Under the pieces are notes generated by a model, which saw nothing but the letters and a program-made list of their open reading frames with translations, was not told the DNA's origin and searched no databases. 64,000 nt of DNA, taken from assembly GCA_965116465.1 (NCBI GenBank), contig OZ220687.1, forward strand, positions 2,604,001-2,668,000. Reading direction: 5' to 3'. The position numbers and the translations under genes are program-made. The first letter of the stretch is position 1. Each line of letters starts with the position of its first letter. Source of the stretch: VXNF01 sp965116465 (GTDB lineage: Bacteria; Actinomycetota; Acidimicrobiia; Acidimicrobiales; CATQHL01). This document shows positions 1-8,982 of this stretch, one piece after another.

Positions 1-22
1 GAACCGCTCCAAGTCGCAGGCG

Positions 23-955
23 TCACGTTCGCGCCTCGGCAGCGGGCTCCCGCCAGGGGATGCCCACCGCAGCCGGGTAGCGCGTGCCCCGGGACACCGC
101 CACGGCGATGATCGTGATGATGTAGGGCAGGGCGAGCCAGAACTGGTCGGGGACCGGCTCGAAGAAGTCGATGAGCCCGGCCACGAACTGCAGCGCCTGG
201 CTGAGCCCGAAGAGTCCGGCGATGGCCACCACCCAGAGGGGGTTCCAGCGCGCCACGACGACGACGCCGAGTGCGATGAAGCCCCGTCCCGACGTGAATC
301 CGGGAATGAACCGACCCGAGGTGGACATCACGAGGGCCGCGCCGCCGAGACCGGCCAGGGCGTTCCCGGCGATGACCGCCGTGTAGCGCAGCCGCCACAC
401 GTCCAGGCCCGCCGAGGAGGAGGCGTGCGGGCGCTCACCGGCGGCACGAACATAGAGCCCCCACCAGGTGCGTCGCAGCAGGAAGAAGATCACGATCGCC
501 AGGAGGATCGAGATCCAGAACAGGAAGTTCTGGTCGTTCAGGACGTCGCTCAGCTTGGGGATCCGCCCCAGCAGCGGGACCGTCCAGGGTGAGAGGGTGG
601 GCGCCGTGTTGCCGATGATGACCTGTGCGGTGAGGATTCCCGTGACGCCCAGCGCGAAGACGTTGAAGAGCAACCCGGTCACGATCTGGTCGGTGCCGCG
701 GCGCACGTAGAGAGCCGACAGGACGACTCCCGCTCCCATGCCCGTCGCCGTGCCCGCGAGCAGCGCCAGCGGGACACTGCCGGTGTTCACGCCGACGAGC
801 GCGCAGATGGCCGCGCCGAACAGCATGGTGCCCTCGATGCCCACGTTGAGAACCCCGGCTTGCTCGCTGATGGCCTCGCCGAGCGCCGCCAGCAGGACGG
901 GCACCATGAGCGCCAGTCCCGAGCCGAACAAGGTGATGATGATGTCCTCGGTCAC
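23..955 (-). CDS. ABC transporter permease, nucleoside/simple-sugar type
   Basis: Integral membrane subunit of an ABC importer of the BPD_transp_2 family, the type used by BMP-family nucleoside importers (NupQ-like). The 310-residue protein is almost wholly hydrophobic and contains the family's N-terminal stretch EQAGVLNVGIEGTMLFGA (residues about 31-48), typical of the second permease of nucleoside systems. The start is GTG at 955, preceded by AGGGA. It lies 7 bp after the stop of the upstream permease, so both are cotranscribed. The ATPase and the substrate-binding lipoprotein are not upstream, where a divergent regulator sits; they may lie beyond the left edge. Substrate assignment (nucleoside or purine-like) is by family only. 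Confidence 0.85.
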   Translation of the reverse strand: MTEDIIITLFGSGLALMVPVLLAALGEAISEQAGVLNVGIEGTMLFGAAICALVGVNTGSVPLALLAGTATGMGAGVVLSALYVRRGTDQIVTGLLFNVFALGVTGILTAQVIIGNTAPTLSPWTVPLLGRIPKLSDVLNDQNFLFWISILLAIVIFFLLRRTWWGLYVRAAGERPHASSSAGLDVWRLRYTAVIAGNALAGLGGAALVMSTSGRFIPGFTSGRGFIALGVVVVARWNPLWVVAIAGLFGLSQALQFVAGLIDFFEPVPDQFWLALPYIITIIAVAVSRGTRYPAAVGIPWREPAAEART

Positions 956-962
956 GGTGTCC

Positions 963-2084
963 CTAGCTCTGCGCGTAGCGGAACCTGATGGCCCCGGTGA
1001 CCATCAGCATGATGACGAACGTGGCGATGAGCACCTCGCCGAAGGAGGAGGAGATGCCCGCGGCGGCCTGGAGGCTGTTGCTCCCCACGCGAAGCGTCGA
1101 GAAGATGAAAGCCGCCGGGATCACGGCCATGGGGTTCAGCCGGGCCAGCAGCGCCACGGCGATGCCGACGTAGCCGTAGTTGGAGATCCACAGATCCAGG
1201 GCCAGGTCGTGGTGGACACCGCCGACCGTGACCGCGCCCGCCAGACCCCCGGCTGCGCCCGCGGTCACGAACGACGACACGGTCACCAGGCGGGTGCGCA
1301 CGCCTGCCAGGCGGGCGGCGCGCGGGTTGGCCCCGACCGAGCGGATGGAGAAGCCGAGGGAGGTCCGGGTGATCAGGACCCAGGCGGCCACTGCCGCGGC
1401 CAGGGCGATGAAGACGCTGATGTCGACCTTGGCCGAGGCCCAGAAGTCGGTGAACCGGGCGTTCTCGTGGATCTCCTGGCTCTGGAGCTGCGCGTAGATC
1501 TCCGGCCACGCCACGGTGATGACGTAGTTGGCGGCGAAGAACGCCAGGAAGTTCAGCATCAGCGAGGTGACGATCTCGTTGATGCCGAAGTAGGCCTTGA
1601 GCACGCCCGGGACGGAGCCCCAGACCGCCCCACCGGCGGCTGCGCCGACGATGAGGATGAGCACGAACAGCCCGTGTGAGGTGGTCTCCGGGAGCATGAG
1701 CCCGAGTGTCACCGCCACGACCGCGCCGGCGAACATCTGGCCCTCGCCGCCGATGTTCCACAGCCGCGCCGTGAACGGGATCGCCGCGGCCAGGCCCGTG
1801 AGGATCAGGATGGCGGCGGTCATGATCGTCTGACCCAGGAAGATCTCCTCGGCCAGCGAGTTGTTGATGATGGTCTTGGCGACCGTCCAGGGGTTGCCGC
1901 CGAAGGCGACGACGATTATCGCCATCACGCCGATGGTCAGCAGGATCGAGCCGAGGATGTCCCCGTGGCGGATGGCTCCCAGCACGTTGAGGCGCGCCAG
2001 ACCGTCCTTGGGTCCCGGCGTCGCTGCGGCTTGGTCGCTCAGCTTTGTGTCGGCGGCACCGTCGCCGCCGCTCCCCTCGCTCAC
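963..2084 (-). CDS. ABC transporter permease, nucleoside type (first gene of operon)
   Basis: Second permease of the same importer (NupP-like). About 35 hydrophilic N-terminal residues precede the first membrane helix. The internal segment FTARLWNIGGEGQMFAGA is the family hallmark, equivalent to the NVGIEG motif of its partner. Length 373 aa is normal for the longer permease of BMP-type systems. The start is GTG at 2084 with GAGGAG six bases upstream. It is the first gene of the leftward operon and is divergent from the XRE/cupin regulator, which makes that regulator the likely controller of uptake (inference). Confidence 0.85.
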   Translation of the reverse strand: MSEGSGGDGAADTKLSDQAAATPGPKDGLARLNVLGAIRHGDILGSILLTIGVMAIIVVAFGGNPWTVAKTIINNSLAEEIFLGQTIMTAAILILTGLAAAIPFTARLWNIGGEGQMFAGAVVAVTLGLMLPETTSHGLFVLILIVGAAAGGAVWGSVPGVLKAYFGINEIVTSLMLNFLAFFAANYVITVAWPEIYAQLQSQEIHENARFTDFWASAKVDISVFIALAAAVAAWVLITRTSLGFSIRSVGANPRAARLAGVRTRLVTVSSFVTAGAAGGLAGAVTVGGVHHDLALDLWISNYGYVGIAVALLARLNPMAVIPAAFIFSTLRVGSNSLQAAAGISSSFGEVLIATFVIMLMVTGAIRFRYAQS

Positions 2085-2195
2085 CCGGTCTCCTCGGCCT
2101 CGGTGCTGGCGCCGGCGCCGCGCCTCGTCGAGGCGGTGCCAGCGACGTGACGATACTCGTTTTTCGGCCGGCGGTTTTCAATCTCGTGCGCCCGT

Positions 2196-2214
2196 GTTTC
2201 AGCAATATCGAAAC
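2196..2214. promoter_or_regulatory. Inverted repeat in the divergent promoter region
   Basis: GTTTC (2196-2200), nine bases, then GAAAC (2210-2214), inside the 219-bp gap between the permease operon and the XRE/cupin regulator gene. The surroundings are AT-richer than the flanking genes and include TTTTC tracts. A 19-bp partial dyad in a divergent intergenic region next to a HTH regulator is a plausible operator. The protein-site link is inference. Confidence 0.35.
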
Positions 2215-2303
2215 CGCGTCCTGGGACATCGAGCCCGGCTGCGGGGACGGCAGCGGACGAGTCCCAGCGGGCGCCCCTGCTGTGGCGATGTACCATCGAG
2301 ACG

Positions 2304-2987
2304 GTGAGTGCGCAACCGGTTGGGGGGTCGATCCCGGAGGCAGCGGCGGGGTCGGAGTCGGTCGCGTCGCCGCGCCGGACCGTGGTCACCACCGAGGAGC
2401 ACCTCACCGAGTTGGGGGCTCGGATCCGTGCCCTGCGTGTGGAGCAGGGGTTGACGCTTCAGATGATCGGCGAGCGCACAGGTCTCAGTTCGTCGATGGT
2501 GTCGATGGTGGAGCGGGGTCGGACGTCGCCGTCGATCGGCACGCTGATCGCGATCTCCTCGGCACTGGGTGTCCACATGGCCGACCTGTTCGAACTGGAT
2601 GTGGACGGAACGCGTGACGTGGTCCAGCGAGCCGGCGAGCATCAGATCGTCGAGACGGCCAACGGAGTGCTGCGGCGGCTCGTGCAGGTGGATCCGCGCC
2701 GCGGGCTCGAGTTGGTGGTGAACGAGTACGAGCCCGGCACCGCCAGCGCCGTGCAGGTCACCCACCACGGCGGCTACGAGTACGGCTACGTGCTGGAGGG
2801 CACCCTCACCGTCGAACTGCAGAACACCGCGCACCATCTGGAGCCGGGGGATTCCATCGCCTTCGAGTCCACCCGGCCACATCGGATCGTGAACGAGGGC
2901 CGGCGGCGTGCCCGCGCCGTCTGGGTCAACCTGTCGCCGCGACCCCTGCAGGTCGACGCCACCGGCGACGGCAACCGGAGCGACTGA
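2304..2987 (+). CDS. XRE-family transcriptional regulator with C-terminal cupin domain
   Basis: DNA-binding regulator of 227 aa. A lambda-repressor-like HTH (residues about 37-93, with LTLQMIGERTGLSSSMVSMV spanning the recognition helices) is joined to a cupin sensor domain (about 145-215, with HHGGYEYGYVLEGTL and a later FESTRPHRI). This is the PuuR/SutR-type architecture, in which the cupin binds a small ligand and tunes repression of a catabolic operon. The start is GTG at 2304. It is the first gene of the rightward cluster leading to the molybdenum hydroxylase and is divergent from the ABC permeases, so it probably controls both. The ligand is unknown. Confidence 0.85.
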   Translation: MSAQPVGGSIPEAAAGSESVASPRRTVVTTEEHLTELGARIRALRVEQGLTLQMIGERTGLSSSMVSMVERGRTSPSIGTLIAISSALGVHMADLFELDVDGTRDVVQRAGEHQIVETANGVLRRLVQVDPRRGLELVVNEYEPGTASAVQVTHHGGYEYGYVLEGTLTVELQNTAHHLEPGDSIAFESTRPHRIVNEGRRRARAVWVNLSPRPLQVDATGDGNRSD

Positions 2988-3074
2988 ACGACCGGGGATG
3001 GTTCCAGCCCGGCCGTCGTATGCCGCCGCGGGAGCCGGAGCACCGGGGAGACCCGCGACAACAGGGAGGACGCC

Positions 3075-3827
3075 ATGAGTGGGACGCTGGCAGGCAGGAC
3101 AGCCTTGGTGACCGGGGGCAACCGGGGCCTGGGACGGGCCATGGCCCTGGCCATGGCAGCCGAGGGCGCTGACATCGTCATCTGGGGCCGCGACACCGGT
3201 GCACTCGACCGCACGGCCGGCGAGGTCCGCGCCGCCGGCCGTGAATGCCTGACCCAGGTCGTGGAGATCACCGACTCGACGCAGGTCGAGAGTGCCGCGG
3301 CGGAGGCGTGGGAGCACACCGGCGGCGTTGATGCGGCTTTTCACTCTGCCGGCGTCCTGCTTCTCCAACCGGCGGTGGAGACCTCCGACGAGGACTGGGA
3401 AGCGGTGATGGCGGCCAACCTCACCGGCGCCTTCTACTGTTGCCGGGCGTTCGGCGAGCACATGCTGGCGCAGGGCCACGGCAAGATCATCAACATTGCC
3501 TCCAACTTCGGGCTGCACGGCGGGGCGAGCTGGTCGGCCTACTCGGCGAGCAAGGGCGGCCTCGTGATGATGTCCAAGAGCATGGCCTGGGAGTGGGCGC
3601 CCACGGTCACCGTCAACGTGATCGCACCCGGGGCCTTCTACACCGACATGAACAGCCATCTGCTCGACATACCCGAGGTGATGTCCGCCATCGAGACGAA
3701 CACGCCGCTGGGACGGGTCGGCGACCCGCCGGAACTCGGGCCTCTGGCGGTGATGCTCGCCGGAGCGGGATCGGATTTCATGACCGGCGCCGTCATCAGC
3801 GTCGACGGCGGTGTCATCAAGCCCTGA
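3075..3827 (+). CDS. SDR-family NAD(P)-dependent oxidoreductase
   Basis: Classical short-chain dehydrogenase of normal length (250 aa). The cofactor motif TGGNRGLG is at residues 13-20, NxAS-type serine in NIASNFG, and the catalytic Y156-S-A-S-K160 pair is intact. The C-terminal FMTGAVISVDGG is typical of the FabG-like group. ATG at 3075 follows GGGAGG. It stands 87 bp after the regulator and on the same strand as the cupins, amidase and molybdenum hydroxylase, so it probably reduces or oxidises an intermediate of the same pathway. Substrate not determinable from sequence. Confidence 0.85.
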   Translation: MSGTLAGRTALVTGGNRGLGRAMALAMAAEGADIVIWGRDTGALDRTAGEVRAAGRECLTQVVEITDSTQVESAAAEAWEHTGGVDAAFHSAGVLLLQPAVETSDEDWEAVMAANLTGAFYCCRAFGEHMLAQGHGKIINIASNFGLHGGASWSAYSASKGGLVMMSKSMAWEWAPTVTVNVIAPGAFYTDMNSHLLDIPEVMSAIETNTPLGRVGDPPELGPLAVMLAGAGSDFMTGAVISVDGGVIKP

Positions 3828-3972
3828 GGGCGGGTGCAGCGGCACTCCCGGCGTTCCTTCTGGCCGGCCCGTCCGGCCGTCGGAGGTTCGAGCCTGCGGC
3901 GCCTCCGTGGTTACAGTACGGTTCAACCTGTTACACGGCGCCTGAAGTCGTCGGGAACGGGAGAGGTTCTGG

Positions 3973-4353
3973 ATGAGCGAGGACCGGGTGCAGGTCGTGC
4001 GGGGCGGCGCAGAGCCCGTCCCGCTGCCGCTGATCGCCTCCGGTGGCGAGGCTCTGGCCGTGGTCTGGCCGGGGGTGGGGTCGCAGCACCGCTCCTTGCA
4101 TCGGCTGCTGCTCGCGCCCGGCGGGCGGACCATAAACCTGCAGCACCCGTCGGAGTCCGTGTACTACGTGCGGACGGGGAGCGCCACGGTCACCGACGGT
4201 GACGGCGGTGAGAAGCATGCCCTCGTGGAGGGCTCGATGGTCCACGTCGACCCGTCCACGGCGCATCGATTCGAAGCGGGCACCGACGGCGCCGAGATCG
4301 TGGGGGGCCCGTGCCCTCCCGACCCCTCCATCTACGAGTCATCGGAGGTCTGA
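3973..4353 (+). CDS. Small cupin-domain protein
   Basis: Single-domain cupin, 126 aa. The two motifs are partly visible: LQHPSESVYYVRTGSATV (residues about 56-73) and a second histidine in STAHRFEAG. The sequence ends with GPCPPDPS, which recurs in the following cupin as GPCPPDR, so the two are tandem paralogues. It stops one base before the next ATG, which implies translational coupling. Small cupins like this serve as isomerases, dioxygenases or ligand-binding proteins; no function can be chosen. ATG at 3973 is preceded by GGGAGAGG. Confidence 0.75.
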   Translation: MSEDRVQVVRGGAEPVPLPLIASGGEALAVVWPGVGSQHRSLHRLLLAPGGRTINLQHPSESVYYVRTGSATVTDGDGGEKHALVEGSMVHVDPSTAHRFEAGTDGAEIVGGPCPPDPSIYESSEV

Positions 4354-4354
4354 C

Positions 4355-4729
4355 ATGGCAGTGCGCGTCTTCCATCGCGACGAGCCCGATCTGATGATGC
4401 CGATCATCTCCTCGGATGCCCGGCTGATCGTCTGGCCCGGCGTGGGTGCCGAGGTGGCCAACATGAACTATGTCGTGCTGGAGCCGGGGGAGCAGAACGT
4501 TCCGCACATCCACTCGGAGTCCGAGGACACCATCTTCATCATCGAGGGGAAGGGATCGGTGCAGGACCTCACCAACGGCGTGCGCCTCGAGTTCGAGGCC
4601 GGCGATGCGGTGCACGTGCCCGCCGGCGTGGAGCACGCCGTCTGCGCCGACCGCGACAGCCGCATCGTCAGCGTCGGCGGCCCGTGCCCGCCGGATCGCC
4701 ACCTGTTGCGGCTGCTCGGCGTGGAGTGA
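4355..4729 (+). CDS. Small cupin-domain protein, tandem paralogue
   Basis: 124-residue cupin with clear metal-binding motifs: VPHIHSESEDTIFIIEGKG (motif 1, H-x-H then E) and VPAGVEHAV (motif 2 His). The frame is open further upstream, but ATG at 4355 is chosen because it follows GGAGGT and begins one base after the preceding cupin stops. Unlike its neighbour, motif 1 here has the full HxH set, so this copy is more likely the metal-bound, active one (inference). Co-transcribed with the C-N hydrolase and the molybdenum hydroxylase. Confidence 0.8.
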   Translation: MAVRVFHRDEPDLMMPIISSDARLIVWPGVGAEVANMNYVVLEPGEQNVPHIHSESEDTIFIIEGKGSVQDLTNGVRLEFEAGDAVHVPAGVEHAVCADRDSRIVSVGGPCPPDRHLLRLLGVE

Positions 4730-4754
4730 GCCTGCGCTCTCCCCAAGCGGAGCA

Positions 4755-5618
4755 GTGAACGCCCTCGGGGTGGGTCTGGCGCAGATCGGCGCCCCGCCGG
4801 GAGACGCACAGGCCAACCGCCGCCGCAGTGTCGAGGCGGCGACGGCGCTCTTCGATCGGGGCGCTGGAGTCGTGGTGCTGCCGGAGTTGTGCGTGCCGTG
4901 GTACACGGCGGACCGGGCCGAACTGGAGGGTGAGGCCGAATCTCTCGACGGGCCGACCGTCGAGGCTTGGTCTGCCGTCGCCGCGGCGCACGACGGCGTG
5001 ATCGTCGGCGGCTTGTGCGAGCGGGCCGGCGCAGCCGGCGACGGGATCCTGTACAACAGCGCGGTGGCGGTGAGCCGGGAGGGTGTCATCGGCCACTACC
5101 GCAAGCTGCACCTGTTCGACAGCGAGAAGCTCTGCTTCGCGCCGGGGGATCTGGGCCTTCCGACCTTCGAGACCCCCTTCGGGCGCCTGGGGATGTGCGT
5201 CTGCTACGACCTGCGGTTCGTCGAGGTGGTTCGGGTGCTGGCACTGTCGGGAGCCGATCTGATCTGCGTGCCGACAGCCTGGATCATGGGATTCGACCGC
5301 CGGGGTTTCGATGACGGTGGGCTGATCCCGCACGCCCAGGGCGCCCTGCTGCAGGCGAACCTCTCGCAGGTGTTCATCGCCTGCGCCTCGCAGGCCGGCG
5401 ACTTCGGGGACCTGCACTTTCTCGGGTCGTCGATCCTGGCGGGGCCGTACGGGCAGGTGGTCGCCGGGCCGCTCGCCCGCGACGGCGACGAATTGCAGTT
5501 GGCGCGCGTGGATCTGGCCGACGCGGCCCGGGCGCAGGTTCGCAGCGAGTTGATCCGGCCGCGCGCCGACCGTCGGACCGACGTCTACGGTGTGACTCTG
5601 GGTTCGCATCAGTTGTAG
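4755..5618 (+). CDS. Carbon-nitrogen hydrolase (nitrilase superfamily)
   Basis: Cytosolic amidase/nitrilase-type enzyme of 287 aa that hydrolyses a non-peptide C-N bond through a Glu-Lys-Cys triad. E44 in VLPELC, K117 in HYRKLHLF and C150 in MCVCYDLRF are all present. The CYDLRF form is typical of amidases/omega-amidase-like members rather than true nitrilases. The start is taken as GTG at 4755, since the frame is open upstream but overlaps the cupin gene heavily. Its place between the cupins and the molybdenum hydroxylase suggests it opens or deamidates a ring-derived amide or carbamoyl intermediate (inference). Confidence 0.85.
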   Translation: MNALGVGLAQIGAPPGDAQANRRRSVEAATALFDRGAGVVVLPELCVPWYTADRAELEGEAESLDGPTVEAWSAVAAAHDGVIVGGLCERAGAAGDGILYNSAVAVSREGVIGHYRKLHLFDSEKLCFAPGDLGLPTFETPFGRLGMCVCYDLRFVEVVRVLALSGADLICVPTAWIMGFDRRGFDDGGLIPHAQGALLQANLSQVFIACASQAGDFGDLHFLGSSILAGPYGQVVAGPLARDGDELQLARVDLADAARAQVRSELIRPRADRRTDVYGVTLGSHQL

Positions 5619-5646
5619 AGGACCGCGGAGAGGTGCCGATGACGAT

Positions 5647-5676
5647 GTGCTCGACGATGGGGTGCTCGACGATGGG
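5647..5676 (+). repeat. 15-bp tandem duplication before the FAD-subunit gene
   Basis: GTGCTCGACGATGGG occurs twice end to end (5647-5661 and 5662-5676), with a further partial copy (GACGATG) just upstream. It lies in the leader between the C-N hydrolase and the FAD subunit gene. The unit is five codons long and stays open in the frame of the downstream gene, so a GTG start at 5647 would give an N-terminal extension of 21 residues; the conserved domain does not need it. Confidence 0.8.
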
Positions 5677-5709
5677 GCGGGACCGCGGCGGCGCCCCGCG
5701 GTGGTCGCG

Positions 5710-6609
5710 ATGAAGCCGGCACGGTTCGCCTACACGGCTCCCGACACCACCGAGGGCATCCTGGACGCGCTGGACCGCTTCGGTGACGAGGCCAAGGTGC
5801 TGTCGGGCGGTCAGAGCCTGGTGCCGATGATGAACTTCCGCCTGGCCCGCCCGGAGGTGATCGTGGACATCGGCCGGGTCGGCGGTCTGGACGGGATGTC
5901 GGCGGCGAACGGGACGCTCACGGTGGGGGCGCGGGTGATCCATGCCCGGCTGGAGGCGCCGGCGGTGACCACGCCGGAGGGCCGCAGCGAGCCCCTCGGC
6001 GGCGTCCTCGGCTCGCTGCTGCCGGAGGTGGCCCGCTTGGTGGGCCACCTCCCGATCAGGGTGCGGGGGACGTTCGGGGGCTCGATCGCGCACGCCGATC
6101 CCGCCGCGGAATGGTGCATTCTGGCCCGCACCCTCGACGCCGAGATGGTGGCGCAGCGCCGGGGCGGCGAGCGAGCCATCCCGGCGGGCGACTTCTTCGA
6201 GACCGTGTTCACCACGGCACTGGCCCCCGAAGAGTTGCTCGTGGCGGTCCGCCTGCCGATCCTCGGCGACGATTGGCGGGCCGGATTCTGCGAGTTCAGC
6301 CGCCGGGCGGGCGACTTCGCCGTCGTGGCGGCGATGACGGCGGTGCGTCTGGAGCCGGCGACGGGTGCCATCGCCGAGGCCCGCGTCGGCGTCGGCGGGG
6401 TGGCCGGCGTGCCGGTGCGCCTGGATGGCGCCGAGGCGACGCTGGTGGGTGAGGCGCCGGGCGCCGAACTGCACGCGGCCGCAGCCGAGGCGGCCGCCGG
6501 TGAGGTGGACCCGGTGGGGGACCTGCACGGTTCGGCCGCCTACCGGCGGGATCTGGTGCGCGCCATGGTGGCCCGGGCCCTGGCGCAGGGCGCCGGCGCG
6601 TCCCGGTAG
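5710..6609 (+). CDS. Molybdenum hydroxylase FAD-binding subunit (CoxM/CutM-like)
   Basis: Medium subunit of a xanthine dehydrogenase/CO dehydrogenase-family enzyme, carrying electrons from the iron-sulfur subunit to FAD. The FAD motifs are visible: SGGQSLVPMMNFRLARP (residues about 34-50) and VRGTFGGSIAHADPAAE (about 119-135). It is 299 aa from ATG 5710, the first Met in line with homologues; an upstream in-frame GTG at 5647 is possible but sits in a small tandem repeat. The gene order medium-large-small matches typical coxMLS-like operons. It is 18 bp from the large-subunit gene. Confidence 0.9.
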   Translation: MKPARFAYTAPDTTEGILDALDRFGDEAKVLSGGQSLVPMMNFRLARPEVIVDIGRVGGLDGMSAANGTLTVGARVIHARLEAPAVTTPEGRSEPLGGVLGSLLPEVARLVGHLPIRVRGTFGGSIAHADPAAEWCILARTLDAEMVAQRRGGERAIPAGDFFETVFTTALAPEELLVAVRLPILGDDWRAGFCEFSRRAGDFAVVAAMTAVRLEPATGAIAEARVGVGGVAGVPVRLDGAEATLVGEAPGAELHAAAAEAAAGEVDPVGDLHGSAAYRRDLVRAMVARALAQGAGASR

Positions 6610-6627
6610 AACGCGGAGAGGCCCACG

Positions 6628-8982
6628 GTGAGCTGGGTCGGCCGCTCCATCCGCAGGGTCGAGGATCCGACCCTGCTATGCGGCGCGGGCATGTTCGTGG
6701 GCGACATAGGCGGTGCCGCCTCGGTGCGGTTCGTCCGAAGTCCGGTGGCGAGCGGTCTCATCCGGGCGGTGCGTGGCCCCGCGTACACGATTGCGGACCT
6801 CGACGCCGACGGAGTCGGGAACATCGAAGCGGTCCTGCACCGTCCCGACTACGTGCGGCTCGCCCAACCGTTGCTCGCCAGGGAGCGGGTGCGGTACGTG
6901 GGTGAACCGGTTGCGGTGGTGGTCGGCGCAACCGCCGCGGAGGCCGAGGATCTGGCCGAGCAGGTGGAACTGGACATCGAGCCGCTCCCGGCGGCGGTGG
7001 GCCTCGAGGCCGCCCTGGCTCCCGGCGCCCCGCTGGTGCATCCCGACGAGTCGGAATCCAACGTGATGGTGGCCGGCGAGATGGCCACGCCCGAACTGGC
7101 CGAGACTCTGGAGCGCGCCCACGCCATCGTCGAGTTGGAGATCACCTCCGGGCGTCAGGCGGCGCTGCCGCTGGAGGCGCGCGGCTCGCACGCCGTCACC
7201 GAGCGCTTCGGTGGCCGCACGACGCTGCACGCCTCGATCCAGGCGCCGCACATGATCCGGACCGTCATCTGCGACCTGCTGGGCATGCCCGAGGCCGACC
7301 TCCGGGTGGTGGCGCCGGACGTGGGCGGCGCCTTCGGCCAGAAGCTGCCGCTGGCCCGGGAGGACGCCATCGTGGTCTGGCTGTCGCGTCGCCTGGGGCG
7401 TGCCGTGGCCTGGTTAGAGGACCGCAGCGAAAACCTCATGGCCTCGTGGCACAGCCGCGAGCAGCGCTACCGGCTGCGGGCCGGGTTCGACTCGACGGCC
7501 CACCTCGAGGCGTTGCAGGCCGACGTGGCGGCCAACGTGGGGGCGTGGCCGTGCTATCCGATCACCTGGGGAGTCGAACCGCTCATGGCTCTGGCGGAGC
7601 TACCAGGTCCCTACACGCCGGAGCACTACGGCGTGCGCTCACGCGGCGTGGCCTCGCACACCTGCCCCATGTCCCCCTACCGGGGCGTGTCGCGACCCGT
7701 GATCACCCTGGCGCTGGAGCGGCTCATGGACATCGCCGCCGCCCGCCTGGACATCGACCCGGTGGAGATCCGCCGGCGGAACCTGCAGAGCGACTTCCCG
7801 CACATCTCGCCGACCGGCCTGCGCCACGACGAGGGCACCTATCGCGAGGCCATGGAGCTGGCGGTCGGCCACGTCGACCTGGGGGCGTTCCGCGCCCGCC
7901 AGCACGCCGCCCGCGCCGCCGGGGGAACCCTGCCGGGGATCGGGATCTGCACCTTCAGCGAGCGCACCGGCTACGGCACGCCGGCGTTCGCGGCCCGGGC
8001 GATGGGGGTGACTCCGGGCTTCGAGAACGTGGAGATGTCCATGGACCCGTCGGGCTACGTGACCCTGCGCATCGGCGCCTCGCCGCACGGCCAGGGCCTG
8101 GAAACCGCCCTGTCGCAGATCACCGCCGACGAGTTGGGCACCGATCCGGGGCGCGTGCGGGTCGTGGCCAGCGACACCGACCGGACACCCTACGGCTGGG
8201 GGTCGTTCGCCAGCCGTGCCATGGTGCTGGCGGGCGGGGCGACCTACCTGGCGGCACAGAAGCTGGCCACCCAGCTCGGCTCGCTGGCCGCGGAGGTGCT
8301 CGAGGCGGCGGCCGACGACATCGTCCTGGCCGACGGGCGCGCCACGGTTGCGGGCACCTCGGTGGGCGTGGACATAGCCGAGCTTGCTCGCATCGCCCAC
8401 CATCACACGCAGCGGCTGCCGGACGGCGCGATGGGGGGCCTCTCGGCACAGGCGGGCTATGACCCGGCGGGCACGTTCTCCAACGCCTGCCACGTGGCTG
8501 AGGTGGACGTGGATCCGGACACGGGCGGCGTGTCGATGCGGCGCTTCGTCGTGGTGGAGGACGCCGGGCGGCTCATCAACCCGATGATCGCGGACGGGCA
8601 GATCCGCGGCGGGGTGGCGCAGGGGATCGCCAACGCCCTGCTCGAGGAGGTCGTCTACGACGAGGACGGCAACATCCTCACGACGTCCCTCATGGACTAC
8701 CTGCCGCCGACCGTCGCGGAGATCCCCGATATCGAGATCCTGCACCTCGAGACCGCCAGCGACGCCACCATCACCGGCGCCAAGGGGCTCGGCGAGGGCG
8801 GCACCATCGGGGCTCCCGCCGCGGTGCTGAACGCCGTGAACGACGCCCTCGCCCATCTGGGGGTGGAGCTGAACGAGATGCCCGCCACGCCCGAGCGGGT
8901 CCGGGCCGCGGTGCGCGCCGCAGCCCGCGGGGATTCCCTGGGCGACACGAATCGACTGACGCAGGAGGCCGCAGTCCGATGA
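6628..8982 (+). CDS. Molybdenum hydroxylase large (Mo-cofactor) subunit
   Basis: Catalytic subunit, 784 aa, of a xanthine dehydrogenase-family hydroxylase that inserts water-derived oxygen into a C-H bond, usually of a heterocycle or aldehyde. It has GGAFGQK (Mo-pterin contact) and, near the C-terminus, KGLGEGG with the catalytic Glu. The active-site loop reads PYRGVSR, so it lacks the Cys-bearing loop of form I CO dehydrogenase and should not be called CO dehydrogenase. GTG start at 6628 follows GCGGAGAG. The stop overlaps the small-subunit ATG by 4 nt (8979-8982). Substrate unknown; the neighbouring amidase and nucleoside-type permeases point to an N-heterocycle (inference). Confidence 0.9.
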   Translation: MSWVGRSIRRVEDPTLLCGAGMFVGDIGGAASVRFVRSPVASGLIRAVRGPAYTIADLDADGVGNIEAVLHRPDYVRLAQPLLARERVRYVGEPVAVVVGATAAEAEDLAEQVELDIEPLPAAVGLEAALAPGAPLVHPDESESNVMVAGEMATPELAETLERAHAIVELEITSGRQAALPLEARGSHAVTERFGGRTTLHASIQAPHMIRTVICDLLGMPEADLRVVAPDVGGAFGQKLPLAREDAIVVWLSRRLGRAVAWLEDRSENLMASWHSREQRYRLRAGFDSTAHLEALQADVAANVGAWPCYPITWGVEPLMALAELPGPYTPEHYGVRSRGVASHTCPMSPYRGVSRPVITLALERLMDIAAARLDIDPVEIRRRNLQSDFPHISPTGLRHDEGTYREAMELAVGHVDLGAFRARQHAARAAGGTLPGIGICTFSERTGYGTPAFAARAMGVTPGFENVEMSMDPSGYVTLRIGASPHGQGLETALSQITADELGTDPGRVRVVASDTDRTPYGWGSFASRAMVLAGGATYLAAQKLATQLGSLAAEVLEAAADDIVLADGRATVAGTSVGVDIAELARIAHHHTQRLPDGAMGGLSAQAGYDPAGTFSNACHVAEVDVDPDTGGVSMRRFVVVEDAGRLINPMIADGQIRGGVAQGIANALLEEVVYDEDGNILTTSLMDYLPPTVAEIPDIEILHLETASDATITGAKGLGEGGTIGAPAAVLNAVNDALAHLGVELNEMPATPERVRAAVRAAARGDSLGDTNRLTQEAAVR

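Noticed and set aside
3880..3910. tRNA T-arm-like GGTTCGAGCC
   Set aside because: No acceptor stem or anticodon arm can be built around it; it is part of a GC hairpin in the gap between SDR and cupin.
2199..4133. A ~640-codon minus-strand gene
   Set aside because: Low-complexity antisense of the XRE regulator, SDR and first cupin, each with clear domain motifs on the + strand.
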